A DNA stretch of 15,288 nucleotides. Origin: JBOGWP01 sp050693875 (GTDB lineage Bacteria; Actinomycetota; CADDZG01; JAHWKV01; JBOGWP01). Position 1 is the first letter of the stretch. The number at the start of each line of letters is the position of its first letter. Location of the stretch: positions 1 through 15,288 of the forward strand of contig JBOGWP010000053.1 of assembly GCA_050693875.1 (NCBI GenBank), given 5' to 3'. Below, in pieces: positions 6,090 to 12,974 of this stretch. The notes under the pieces are model-generated. The model did not search any database, was not told where the DNA came from, and saw only the letters and a list, made by a program, of their open reading frames with translations. The position numbers and the translations under genes were made by a program.

Positions 6090-7412
6090 CTACCCGGCGT
6101 CGCCGGCTGCGGCCGGTCGCCTGCTCGAAGCCCGGTGGGCGGCCGGGGCGGCGGTCACTTCAGCCGGCCGCACGCGAACGGCGGTCATGGCGGACATCGC
6201 CAGGCCCACCAGGGTCACCGCCCGCACGAGCACCGTCACCTCGAAGATGCCCTTCCACGCGGGGGCGGGGGCCGAGAAGACGGTGAACCAGTAAAACCCG
6301 GAAATGTAGACCGCGACGTCGGCGGCGAGGTAGGCGAGCAGCCGCCGCCAGGGCACCTCGAGCATCGCGAGCAGCGGGGCGATCCAGAGGGCGTACTGCG
6401 GCGAGTGGACCTTCGACACGAGCAGGAAGGTCACGAGCACCCCGAGCCCGACCGCGGCCACGGGATACCCCTGCGGCTCGTTGCGCCGCCGCCAACCGGT
6501 GGCGAGGAACCACGCCGATCCGGCGATGAAAAGGATCAGGCTCGCGACGCCGACGAAATCGCGGTAGCCGGGTTGACCCACGTCCCAGAACGTTGCGGGA
6601 ACCAGCCTTCGTGCATGGTGCGCGACCCAGAACCACACCGAGCCGAAGTCGGGGTATCGCTCGGCGTGGAAGGTCCAGATCCGCCTCCACCCCTCCCACG
6701 ACACGAGCATCCACGGCACGTTGACGACCGCGGCGAGCAGCGCGAAGGCACCCGCGATGCGGGCCGCCTCGCGGCGCCTGCCGGCTGCCCACTCGCCGAG
6801 GAGCGCGCCGGGCAGCAGGAACCCGGGGAAGAGCTTGGCGCTCGCCCCGAGCGACAGCGCGGCCCCCGACGCCGTGAGCCGGCGTTGCTCGAGCGCGATC
6901 AGCCCGACGACGCCCCCGGCGACCGCAATCAGATCCCAATTGTGGAAGGCGTACAGGACGATCGGCGTGCCCAGCGCCCAGATCATCAGCCGCTCCCGTG
7001 TGACGTGGGGCCGCAGGACCAGCGTGACGGCGAACGCAAATGGTGCGAGGAGAAGCGCCGAGAGATGGAAGTAGTTCGCGTCGGTGTTGCCGGCCGGCGC
7101 CGCCACCCGCCGCAGCAACCCCCCGACCAGGTACATGAACTCGCCGGTGAGGACGGGGTATTCGAGGGTGGCATCCCGGTAGGGCAGCTGCCCGCGCTCC
7201 ACCCCGCGCACGTGGAACAGCGGTTGGATGTCGTTGTAGCAGAGCCGGGCGTACTGGGCGCCGTCCCAGGCGAGCCGGGTGCACTGGGCCTTCAGCAGGT
7301 ACCCGAAGAAGAGCCCGATGAACGTGGCGACCAGGGCGAACCAGACCGGCGCCGCGGCGGGCCCCGAGCGCTGCCGCTCGTCGACGATCACCCCGGCCCC
7401 GCCGTCGCCCAC
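6090..7412 (-). CDS. GT87/DUF2029-like polytopic membrane glycosyltransferase
   Basis: This 440-residue membrane protein has about ten hydrophobic spans. The first large outside loop reads CYNDIQPLFHVRGVERGQLP and YRDATLEYPVLTGEFMYLVG, typical of the GT87 (DUF2029) family as found beside ponA in actinobacteria. Such enzymes use polyprenyl-phosphate sugars to add mannose or arabinose to envelope glycans; the donor and acceptor cannot be told here. Other marks are YAFHNWDLIAVAGG and LSLGASAKLFPGFLLPGALL (about residues 186-206), common in this family, and KVHSPQYALWIAPLLAML near the C terminus. The tail after about residue 415 is Arg/Ala-rich and cytosolic by charge. The start is uncertain: GTG 7412 is the first in frame, and another GTG seven codons on is equally possible; neither has a clear ribosome site. 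It follows ponA after 50 bases. Its position matches mycobacterial Rv0051. Confidence 0.8.
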   Translation of the reverse strand: MGDGGAGVIVDERQRSGPAAAPVWFALVATFIGLFFGYLLKAQCTRLAWDGAQYARLCYNDIQPLFHVRGVERGQLPYRDATLEYPVLTGEFMYLVGGLLRRVAAPAGNTDANYFHLSALLLAPFAFAVTLVLRPHVTRERLMIWALGTPIVLYAFHNWDLIAVAGGVVGLIALEQRRLTASGAALSLGASAKLFPGFLLPGALLGEWAAGRRREAARIAGAFALLAAVVNVPWMLVSWEGWRRIWTFHAERYPDFGSVWFWVAHHARRLVPATFWDVGQPGYRDFVGVASLILFIAGSAWFLATGWRRRNEPQGYPVAAVGLGVLVTFLLVSKVHSPQYALWIAPLLAMLEVPWRRLLAYLAADVAVYISGFYWFTVFSAPAPAWKGIFEVTVLVRAVTLVGLAMSAMTAVRVRPAEVTAAPAAHRASSRRPAAAGDAG

Positions 7413-7462
7413 TGGGCTACGGGCCGGGCGGTCCGGCGGCCGGCAGACGCTGGCTCACCTGC

Positions 7463-9610
7463 TCACGGCGACTTGCTCGGTTTCTGGGGCTGGATCGGAA
7501 AGAGTGGAAAGCCGGGCTGCCCCGCCGTCGGCGTGGTGACCGGGAAGGGAAACGGCAGGGCCGGGGCCGTCGGGGAGGGGGCGATGCATTCGTTGTCAGT
7601 CGGTGGGGGAGCGTCGGGCGGGCAGGGCTCCGGCTCGGGCGCCAGCACCTTCCCCGAGATCGTGGGCGCAGGGAACGAGACCGGCTTGGTGCCCGCCAGC
7701 GCCGCAGTCATGAACTTCTGCCAGATGGTCGCGGGAAAGCTGCCTCCGGTCACGCGGCGGCCGTGCACCTTGTTCATCTCCGGGACGGCACCATCGGGAC
7801 CGGGGGGAAAGCCCATCCAGACCGAGGCCACGAGGGTGGGGGTGTATCCGAGGAACCACGCGTCGACGTGGTTCTGGGTCGTCCCGGTCTTGCCCGCCGC
7901 CGGCCGGCCGATGCCCTTGCCCTTTGCGGTTCCCCGCGTGAGGACGCCCTGCAGCACCTGGTTGACGGTGTCGGCCACGTTCCGGTCGAGGACCGTCTCG
8001 CGCCTGGACTGACGCTCGGCCACGACGCGCCCGCCCGGAGCGATGATCTTCGTGACCGCCATCACCTCGGGCCGCTCGCCCCCGGATGCGAAGGCGGCGA
8101 AGGCACGCGCCATCTCCAGCGGAGTGACGGCGGGGGTTCCGAGCGCGATCGAGCAGACCGGCTGCACGAGGTCGCCCGACCATCCCCCCACCTTCTGGGC
8201 CAGGCCCGCGACCTTTTGCGGGGTGATCAGATCGACCATCTGCGCATAGACGGTGTTCACCGACGAGACGGTGGCGTCGGTGACGCTGATCGCTCCGAAT
8301 CCATCGTTGTCGAAGTTGTGGACGGTCCAGGGGGAGCCGTCGGGATTCCGGCACTGTGGTGACTCGATCGTCAGCATCGGCGTTCCGGTGAACCGGGACT
8401 CGATCGAGTAGCCCTCCTGGACGAAGGCGGCCAGCGTGAGGGGCTTGAACGCCGAGCCGGGCTGGCGCCCTCCCGTCTTCCCGGAGCGCTGCCAGGCGAA
8501 GTTGAAGCCGCGGGCACGCTCGAGGCTGGTGAACTGACGCCCGCCTACCATCGCCTTCACGTTCCCCTGGACGTCGATGGCCACAAGTGCGGCTTCGGGG
8601 TCGTCGGGCTTGTCGAGGGTCTCGGCGACGGCCCGCTCCGCGGAGTCCTGCATCTTGAGGTCGATCGTCGTGTGCACCTCGAGTCCCCCTCGGAGGATCG
8701 TATCGTCCGACAGATTGAACTCGTCCTTCAGGAGCCGGCGGACGTACTCGACGAAGAACGCGGCCCGCGAGGTCGCTCGGGTCGCGGACTCGCTGAACGC
8801 CATGGGTTCCCTCCGGGCCGCCTCGGCGGCGTCGGAGGCAATCGAGTGTGCACGGAGCATGTCTCCCAGCACCTCATTGCGAATCTTGATCGCCGCGGGC
8901 GCCGACTGGAAGCGTTCCGGGGCGCGAATCGCCCCGGCGAGGAACGCGGCTTCGGAGACCGTGAGGTCCTCGGCCGCCTTGGCGAAGTAGGTGCGGGAGG
9001 CCGCCTCGGCGCCGTAGGCGCCGCGCCCGAAGTAGACCGTGTTCAGGTAGAACTCGAGGATCTTCCGCTTGGAGTAGCGGCGCTCGATCTTGATCGACAG
9101 CGCCACCTCCTTGAACTTGCGGAAGATGGTGCGCTCCCGGCCGACCTGGACGAAGGCGTTGCGGACGTACTGCTGGGTGATGGTGGAGCCACCCTGGCGG
9201 ATCCCGCCGCTGCGCACGTTCGTGAAGATCGCCCTGAGGATGCCGCGAATGCTGACACCGGAGTGATGATAGAAGGCGCGGTCCTCGGCCGCGACGACGG
9301 CTTTCGCAAGGTTGGGCGAGATCGCGGAGAGCGGAACCAGGGTGCGGTTCTGCTCTCCGTGGAGCACGCCGACCAGCTGCCCGTCGGCTGCGAGGAGCTT
9401 CGTCGACTGCGGTCCGGGCACCGCGTTCGGGACGGGGACCTGTCCGACGAAGAGCGCGAGCAGGCCGATCACCCCAAGGGCGACGACGACCGCGCCGATA
9501 AGCCACCAGCGCCTACGGAGGAAGGCGAGGATCGGTGCCTGCGCGCCAACCCTCGCGAAAGAGTTCCGCATACGGTGTTGGTGTTTGTACCACGGAGCGT
9601 CGCCGCCCAC
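7463..9610 (-). CDS. ponA: Bifunctional class A penicillin-binding protein (PonA-like)
   Basis: It polymerises lipid II and cross-links peptidoglycan outside the membrane. The product has 715 residues if it starts at GTG 9610, or 702 from ATG 9571; neither start has a convincing ribosome site. One membrane anchor lies at about 36-55. The GT51 glycosyltransferase domain has AAEDRAFYHHSGVS (Glu109), RQGGSTITQQYVRN (138-151), RKFKEVALSIKIERRYSKRK (Glu168) and ILEFYLNTVYFGRGAYG. The transpeptidase domain has the SxxK motif in GSAFKPLT (Ser386), SVN (450-452) and KTGT (574-577). All catalytic residues are present. The last 65 or so residues are Pro-rich with two Cys (CPPDAPPPTDNEC), as in other actinobacterial PonA1 tails. 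It lies between the unrecognised membrane pair and the GT87 gene, probably in one operon. No PASTA repeats are seen. Confidence 0.95.
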   Translation of the reverse strand: MGGDAPWYKHQHRMRNSFARVGAQAPILAFLRRRWWLIGAVVVALGVIGLLALFVGQVPVPNAVPGPQSTKLLAADGQLVGVLHGEQNRTLVPLSAISPNLAKAVVAAEDRAFYHHSGVSIRGILRAIFTNVRSGGIRQGGSTITQQYVRNAFVQVGRERTIFRKFKEVALSIKIERRYSKRKILEFYLNTVYFGRGAYGAEAASRTYFAKAAEDLTVSEAAFLAGAIRAPERFQSAPAAIKIRNEVLGDMLRAHSIASDAAEAARREPMAFSESATRATSRAAFFVEYVRRLLKDEFNLSDDTILRGGLEVHTTIDLKMQDSAERAVAETLDKPDDPEAALVAIDVQGNVKAMVGGRQFTSLERARGFNFAWQRSGKTGGRQPGSAFKPLTLAAFVQEGYSIESRFTGTPMLTIESPQCRNPDGSPWTVHNFDNDGFGAISVTDATVSSVNTVYAQMVDLITPQKVAGLAQKVGGWSGDLVQPVCSIALGTPAVTPLEMARAFAAFASGGERPEVMAVTKIIAPGGRVVAERQSRRETVLDRNVADTVNQVLQGVLTRGTAKGKGIGRPAAGKTGTTQNHVDAWFLGYTPTLVASVWMGFPPGPDGAVPEMNKVHGRRVTGGSFPATIWQKFMTAALAGTKPVSFPAPTISGKVLAPEPEPCPPDAPPPTDNECIAPSPTAPALPFPFPVTTPTAGQPGFPLFPIQPQKPSKSP

Positions 9611-9661
9611 TCCCCAACGCGGCGGAGGTCCGCCGTGGGGAGGCAGAGGGGGCAGGGATCG

Positions 9662-11053
9662 TTAGAGGAACCCGGTCACGAGCCCCATCAGTGCAAGGCG
9701 GCCGCCCACGATCGCCGTCACTGCGAACGTTGCCCAGCCGGCGACGGCGTAGGGAAGGGGCCAGCCCGCGACGAGCTCGGCGGGGGCCAATCGCCGCGTG
9801 CGCAGAGCCTGCGGGGGCTGCTCGTTCGACGGCGCAGGCGCGTGACTCGAGGGTTCGCCAGCGAGCCAGGCCGGCTTCGGCCAGACCGCGCCTCCCATCC
9901 ACTCGCTGGTGGCATCGAGGCTCGGCGCTTGGGCAGGTTGCCACGGGAGGACGTGGGCGGGCTGGGGAGGGGTTGCCGGCGGTGCGGGGGCGACCGCGAC
10001 CGGTGCTGGCGGAGTGAGAGCCGGCAACGGCTCCGGGCGGACCCCTCCAGCGATGGATTCGGGGGTGAAGAACACCTCCGGGGGCCCGGCGGCCCCTTCC
10101 GGCGCGAGCATCGCGGCGACGCCGGCGGCCAGCAGGAAGGCATAGACGAACCAGCCGAGGAGCTCCAGCGGTGCGGCGGTGAGTCCTGCGGCGGCGGCCA
10201 GAGCGGCGAGACCGAACCCGCGCCCCGAGAGCTGCTCGCCCCTGCGGACACCGAGGCGGGCGGCGAGGACGGCCCAGGCGACGGGCACGATCGCGAGCGG
10301 CGCCAGCGCCCACGTCGGGACCCGCTCGTCCACGGGAACGAGGGAGACCGCGGAGAGCGGCAGCACGCCCAGGGTCCAGGCCGCCACGGCTCGCTCGCCC
10401 TCCGTGTAGGCCGCTGCGGCCAGTCCCGGAGCCGCCAGCGCGGCCGGGCCGGCACCGAGCGCGGCCGCAAGTGCGGTCAGTGCTCCGGCGAAGCTGTATC
10501 CAGCCTCGCCCCGCTCCCTCGTCGCCAGCCAGACTCCCGAGCCGAGCGCTACCGCCGCGCCCGTGACCAGGGCCGGAGCGGCGGCCGGCCCGGCGAGCCA
10601 GGCGAGGTACGCGCCCTGCCACCAGCACAGTGAGAGCAGGGGGCGGCGCCCGACGGGCTCATCGTCCTGAACGGCGATGAGCCGGAGCGCGGCGGCGACG
10701 GCCAGGGCCGACGAGGCCCCCCCCGCGAACGAACCCGCGCCGGGAAGCCGCCACATGCCGGTGGCGGCGAACTGCGCGGTGAGCGCCGCCGCCAGGGCCA
10801 GGTCCGAGAGCGCAAGGACCGCGAAGCTCCGGTGACCGCCGCGCCGCCGGGTCGCGTCGATCCCGACCAACACGGTTTGGACGACGAACAGGCCGAGGAT
10901 CGCCACGAGCGGGCTCCGGCCGATCGCCACGGCGAAGGCAGCCGCGCCGATCCCCCACCAGGCGAGAGGCACCGCCACCCGCGCGGTCACGAGTCCGGAG
11001 ACTGCCGCGCCTGCGAGGAAGAGGTAGCCGGCGACGTTAGCCGGAACGGTCAC
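9662..11053 (-). CDS. Unrecognised polytopic membrane protein with Pro-rich insert
   Basis: I do not recognise this 463-residue protein. The start is GTG 11053, overlapping the stop of the upstream gene as GTGA, so translation is probably coupled; the frame extends further upstream, but that part is an Arg/Gly-rich shadow of the neighbour. Residues 5 to about 318 are almost wholly hydrophobic, with some ten Ala/Gly/Leu-rich spans and short charged turns (DATRRRGGHRS, DDEPVGRRP, ATRERGEAG, GVRRGEQLSGRG). Residues about 319-425 form a Pro/Ala/Trp-rich stretch (APVAVAPAPPATPPQPAHVL is typical). One last span (about 430-460) ends at GLVTGFL, so the linker is held between membrane segments. The segment LSDLALAAALTAQFAATGMW faintly resembles complex-I/Mrp antiporter helices, but no key residues can be aligned. 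It is followed by ponA after 51 bases, which suggests an envelope role (inference). Confidence 0.7.
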   Translation of the reverse strand: MTVPANVAGYLFLAGAAVSGLVTARVAVPLAWWGIGAAAFAVAIGRSPLVAILGLFVVQTVLVGIDATRRRGGHRSFAVLALSDLALAAALTAQFAATGMWRLPGAGSFAGGASSALAVAAALRLIAVQDDEPVGRRPLLSLCWWQGAYLAWLAGPAAAPALVTGAAVALGSGVWLATRERGEAGYSFAGALTALAAALGAGPAALAAPGLAAAAYTEGERAVAAWTLGVLPLSAVSLVPVDERVPTWALAPLAIVPVAWAVLAARLGVRRGEQLSGRGFGLAALAAAAGLTAAPLELLGWFVYAFLLAAGVAAMLAPEGAAGPPEVFFTPESIAGGVRPEPLPALTPPAPVAVAPAPPATPPQPAHVLPWQPAQAPSLDATSEWMGGAVWPKPAWLAGEPSSHAPAPSNEQPPQALRTRRLAPAELVAGWPLPYAVAGWATFAVTAIVGGRLALMGLVTGFL

Positions 11054-11850
11054 CGGAGCCCCATCGTGAAGAGCACCGCGAGGGCCGTCGGTGCGGCCAC
11101 CGAGAGCGCAAGCGCAGGCGGGACCTCCTCGGCGCCTCGCCGGATGACCGAGGCCGCGGCGACCGCGGCCACCGTGGTGAGGAAGGAGATCGCCACGCGA
11201 CCCGACAGGCCGGGTCCGAGCGGGGTGAGGGCGAGCGCTCCGAGCGACGGGCCCCACAGCGGGGCGGCAACCGCGGTGGCGGCGAGGGTGGTCTCCCCCC
11301 AGCGGAGCACCCGGTCGAGGGAGTCGGCCTCTGACGAGCCCGAGATCCTGGGCAGGCTCGATGCCCACATGGCGGCGGCGAGGAGCCCGGCGACGAGAGC
11401 CAGCGCGGTCGCCCCCAGCGAGCCGGTGGGACCACCGATCCCCGCCGGGCCGAGGACCGCCTGAGCGCCCAGCGCGTCGGAGAGATCGAGGCTCTTGAAC
11501 CGGAGGGCTCCGGCGACGACGCACCAGGCGAGGACCACGAACCAGGCGCCCGAGGCGAGGAACGCCTCCGGAGGATCGTCGGACAGCAGCACGCGGGCGA
11601 CCATGGGGGCCACGAGCGCGCCGATGAGGAGGACAGCCGAGCCCGGGACCAGCCCGAGTGCGAGTGGGATCCCGGCAGCGATCCCGAAAGCGGAAAGCGA
11701 GACCGCCAGCGCACCCCCGGGCCGGCCGACCACCGCCCGGCGACGGGCGCCCGCCCACAGCTCCCCGCGCTCCCGGTCGGGCGACAATGCGGCGGCGACG
11801 GCGAGGAGAACCGCGGTGGCGGCCAATGCGATCAGGGGCTTGAAAACCAA
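11050..11850 (-). CDS. Unrecognised multi-spanning membrane protein
   Basis: This 266-residue hydrophobic protein has about seven or eight predicted spans (about 5-22, 47-68, 70-89, 97-115, 145-163, 188-206, 218-235 and 245-263). The start is TTG 11850, ten bases after the DUF5318 stop; no ATG or GTG is in a better place and the ribosome site is weak, so coupling to DUF5318 translation is likely. A cytosolic-looking loop reads SPDRERGELWAGARRRAVVG, and another ISGSSEADSLDRVLRWGETT. The RVLRWGE piece weakly recalls NuoH/HyfC-type quinone-site subunits, but this is not enough to assign the family. It overlaps the next membrane protein gene by four bases, so the two products probably act together. 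Codon use is strongly GC3-rich like its neighbours, which supports real coding. Confidence 0.7.
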   Translation of the reverse strand: MVFKPLIALAATAVLLAVAAALSPDRERGELWAGARRRAVVGRPGGALAVSLSAFGIAAGIPLALGLVPGSAVLLIGALVAPMVARVLLSDDPPEAFLASGAWFVVLAWCVVAGALRFKSLDLSDALGAQAVLGPAGIGGPTGSLGATALALVAGLLAAAMWASSLPRISGSSEADSLDRVLRWGETTLAATAVAAPLWGPSLGALALTPLGPGLSGRVAISFLTTVAAVAAASVIRRGAEEVPPALALSVAAPTALAVLFTMGLR

Positions 11851-11860
11851 CGGAATGCCG

Positions 11861-12292
11861 CTACCCGGCGAACTTCCGTCCCAGCAGGTAGCAGGCCGAA
11901 AGGTGGTTCCACGAGCAGTCGACGCAGACCTCGACCGAATAGCAGCGAAACTCGTCGTACGAGCCGACCAGCTCCATCACCCAGGTCTCCGGGTACACCA
12001 CCCTTCCCGAGAGGTCCTTGAGCTGGTCGCCGAAGACGTAGCTGACCTGGCGCAGCCGGCTCCCGTCGCAGATCGGACAGGGGCGGTCCATCGACCGGCC
12101 GATGTTCTTCGCCGCCCGCATGAGCTCGGGATGAGCGTCGCAGACGTCGAAGCGGTTGAGGACGCCGCGCCGGAATTGGGCAACGACCGCCCGCTTGGCG
12201 AGGGTGTAGTCGGTGACACCGCCGTGGGGGATCCCGTTCGTCCGCCGGCCGCCGGTGCGCCGGCCACGACTGAGCTCGGTGACGTCTCGCAT
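11861..12292 (-). CDS. DUF5318 zinc-ribbon-like protein
   Basis: This is a 143-residue protein of a small actinobacterial family of unknown role (Rv0049-like). The N terminus is basic and probably disordered (RGRRTGGRRTNG). The family core starts at VTDYTLAKRAVVAQFRRGVL, followed by VCDAHPELMRAAKNIGR. Two Cys pairs, CPIC (72-75) and CVDC (123-126, in EVCVDCSWNHLSACYLLG), probably bind one zinc. Between them lies VSYVFGDQL, also typical. The start ATG 12292 has no ribosome site, and a TACAAT hexamer ends only nine bases upstream, so the mRNA is probably leaderless. A start at GTG codon 26 would give a more family-like length. It heads the operon that runs through the two membrane proteins into ponA. 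In mycobacteria the same gene stands directly before ponA1. Confidence 0.85.
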   Translation of the reverse strand: MRDVTELSRGRRTGGRRTNGIPHGGVTDYTLAKRAVVAQFRRGVLNRFDVCDAHPELMRAAKNIGRSMDRPCPICDGSRLRQVSYVFGDQLKDLSGRVVYPETWVMELVGSYDEFRCYSVEVCVDCSWNHLSACYLLGRKFAG

Positions 12293-12300
12293 GTGCTGCG

Positions 12301-12306
12301 ATTGTA
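12301..12306 (-). promoter_or_regulatory. -10 element for the DUF5318-ponA operon, leaderless transcript
   Basis: The minus strand reads TACAAT at 12306-12301, a near-perfect -10 hexamer in the actinobacterial setting. Transcription would start about 12294-12295, within three bases of the ATG at 12292. A clear -35 is not seen; GGACGT lies 18 bases upstream. No Shine-Dalgarno sequence lies between the hexamer and the ATG. Confidence 0.5.
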
Positions 12307-12385
12307 CTCAGCACGGCGGCCCGAACGTCCGGAAAGCGGGGGGCATACCCCGCCTGCGGAGGGGAAGTGCGGGGGTCTTGCGCTC

Positions 12386-12400
12386 CCGCGAATGTCGCGG
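12386..12400. promoter_or_regulatory. Palindrome CCGCGA-ATG-TCGCGG in the padR promoter region
   Basis: Perfect 6-bp arms surround a 3-base centre, ending four bases before the longer AT-rich palindrome. It lies where a -35 element of the padR promoter would be expected, so it may be a second operator for PadR or another regulator. A further GC-rich inverted repeat, GCGGGG (12336-12341) with CCCCGC (12348-12353), lies nearby. Confidence 0.35.
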
Positions 12401-12404
12401 TTCA

Positions 12405-12423
12405 ATATATCGATTCGATATAT
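12405..12423. promoter_or_regulatory. Perfect palindromic operator upstream of padR
   Basis: ATATATCGA-T-TCGATATAT has two perfect 9-bp arms around one base, in a strikingly AT-rich island of an otherwise GC-rich region. It ends 12 bases before the padR ATG and so overlaps the likely -10 region and transcription start. PadR-family proteins often autoregulate through AT-rich inverted repeats at this position (family knowledge), so this is probably the PadR operator controlling padR-ino1. It is over 110 bases from the DUF5318 start, so an effect there is less certain. Confidence 0.65.
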
Positions 12424-12435
12424 CGGAGAGATATG

Positions 12436-12960
12436 ATGCTGGACATGGCCGTGCTGGGGCTCCTCAAGGAGCGGACCATGCATGGGTACGAGCTCAAGAA
12501 GGAGCTCACCGCCACGCTCGGTCAGTTCTGGCAGGTCTCCTACGGCAGCCTCTACCCGAGCCTTCGCCGTCTCGAGTCGGTCGGTGCCCTCGAACGCATC
12601 TTCCCCAAAGGGGACGTGAAGCGCCGAAAGAACATCTACCGCATCACCCCGCATGGCGAGGGGATGTTCGCGGAGGCCCTCGGAGAGCAGGGTGCCATCT
12701 CCGACGACGTGCGCTTCGGCCTCAAGCTCGCGTTCTTCCGGTACCTGCAGCCCGATGCCCGGGTCGAGCTGCTGGAGCGGCGGCGAGCCTATCTCACCGA
12801 GAAGCTCGCGCAGATCCGGGTTCAGCTGCGCGCCTACAAGGAGCGCATCGACGCCTACACCTACCGCCTGATGGAGCACGGCGTGGACACGACCCGGGCC
12901 GACATCGCCTGGCTCGACCAGCTCATCGCCGAGGAGAAGGCGGCCGGCGGGGCCTCATGA
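12436..12960 (+). CDS. PadR-family transcriptional regulator
   Basis: The 174-residue protein has a winged helix at residues 1 to about 85: MLDMAVLGLLKERTMHGYEL, KKELTATLGQFWQVSYGSLY, PSLRRLESVGALERIF. The HGYEL and SYGSLYPSLRRLE patterns are diagnostic of PadR. The wing holds the basic stretch GDVKRRKNIYRITPHG. Residues about 95-170 form the helical dimerisation part (ERRRAYLTEKLAQIRVQLRA). Of two adjacent ATGs I chose 12436, because GGAGAG (12425-12430) lies five bases before it and only two before 12433. The gene ends in ATGA, 14 bases before ino1, so the two genes are probably co-transcribed. A perfect palindrome in front suggests autoregulation. The effector is unknown. The same gene pair (Rv0047c and ino1) occurs in mycobacteria. 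Confidence 0.92.
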   Translation: MLDMAVLGLLKERTMHGYELKKELTATLGQFWQVSYGSLYPSLRRLESVGALERIFPKGDVKRRKNIYRITPHGEGMFAEALGEQGAISDDVRFGLKLAFFRYLQPDARVELLERRRAYLTEKLAQIRVQLRAYKERIDAYTYRLMEHGVDTTRADIAWLDQLIAEEKAAGGAS

Positions 12961-12974
12961 AGGAGAGCTCGAAC

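Noticed and set aside
5991..8012. Plus-strand open frame opposite the GT87 and ponA genes
   Set aside because: It is a shadow of two well-supported minus-strand genes; composition is Pro/Gly/Arg-rich with no domain.
8672..10633. Plus-strand open frame opposite ponA and the larger membrane protein
   Set aside because: It spans two unrelated genes and the spacer between them, and its translation is low-complexity.
11054..11758. N-terminal extension of the 463-residue membrane protein
   Set aside because: The extra 235 residues are Arg/Gly/Pro-rich and are the other frame of the upstream membrane gene; the GTGA overlap gives a better start.
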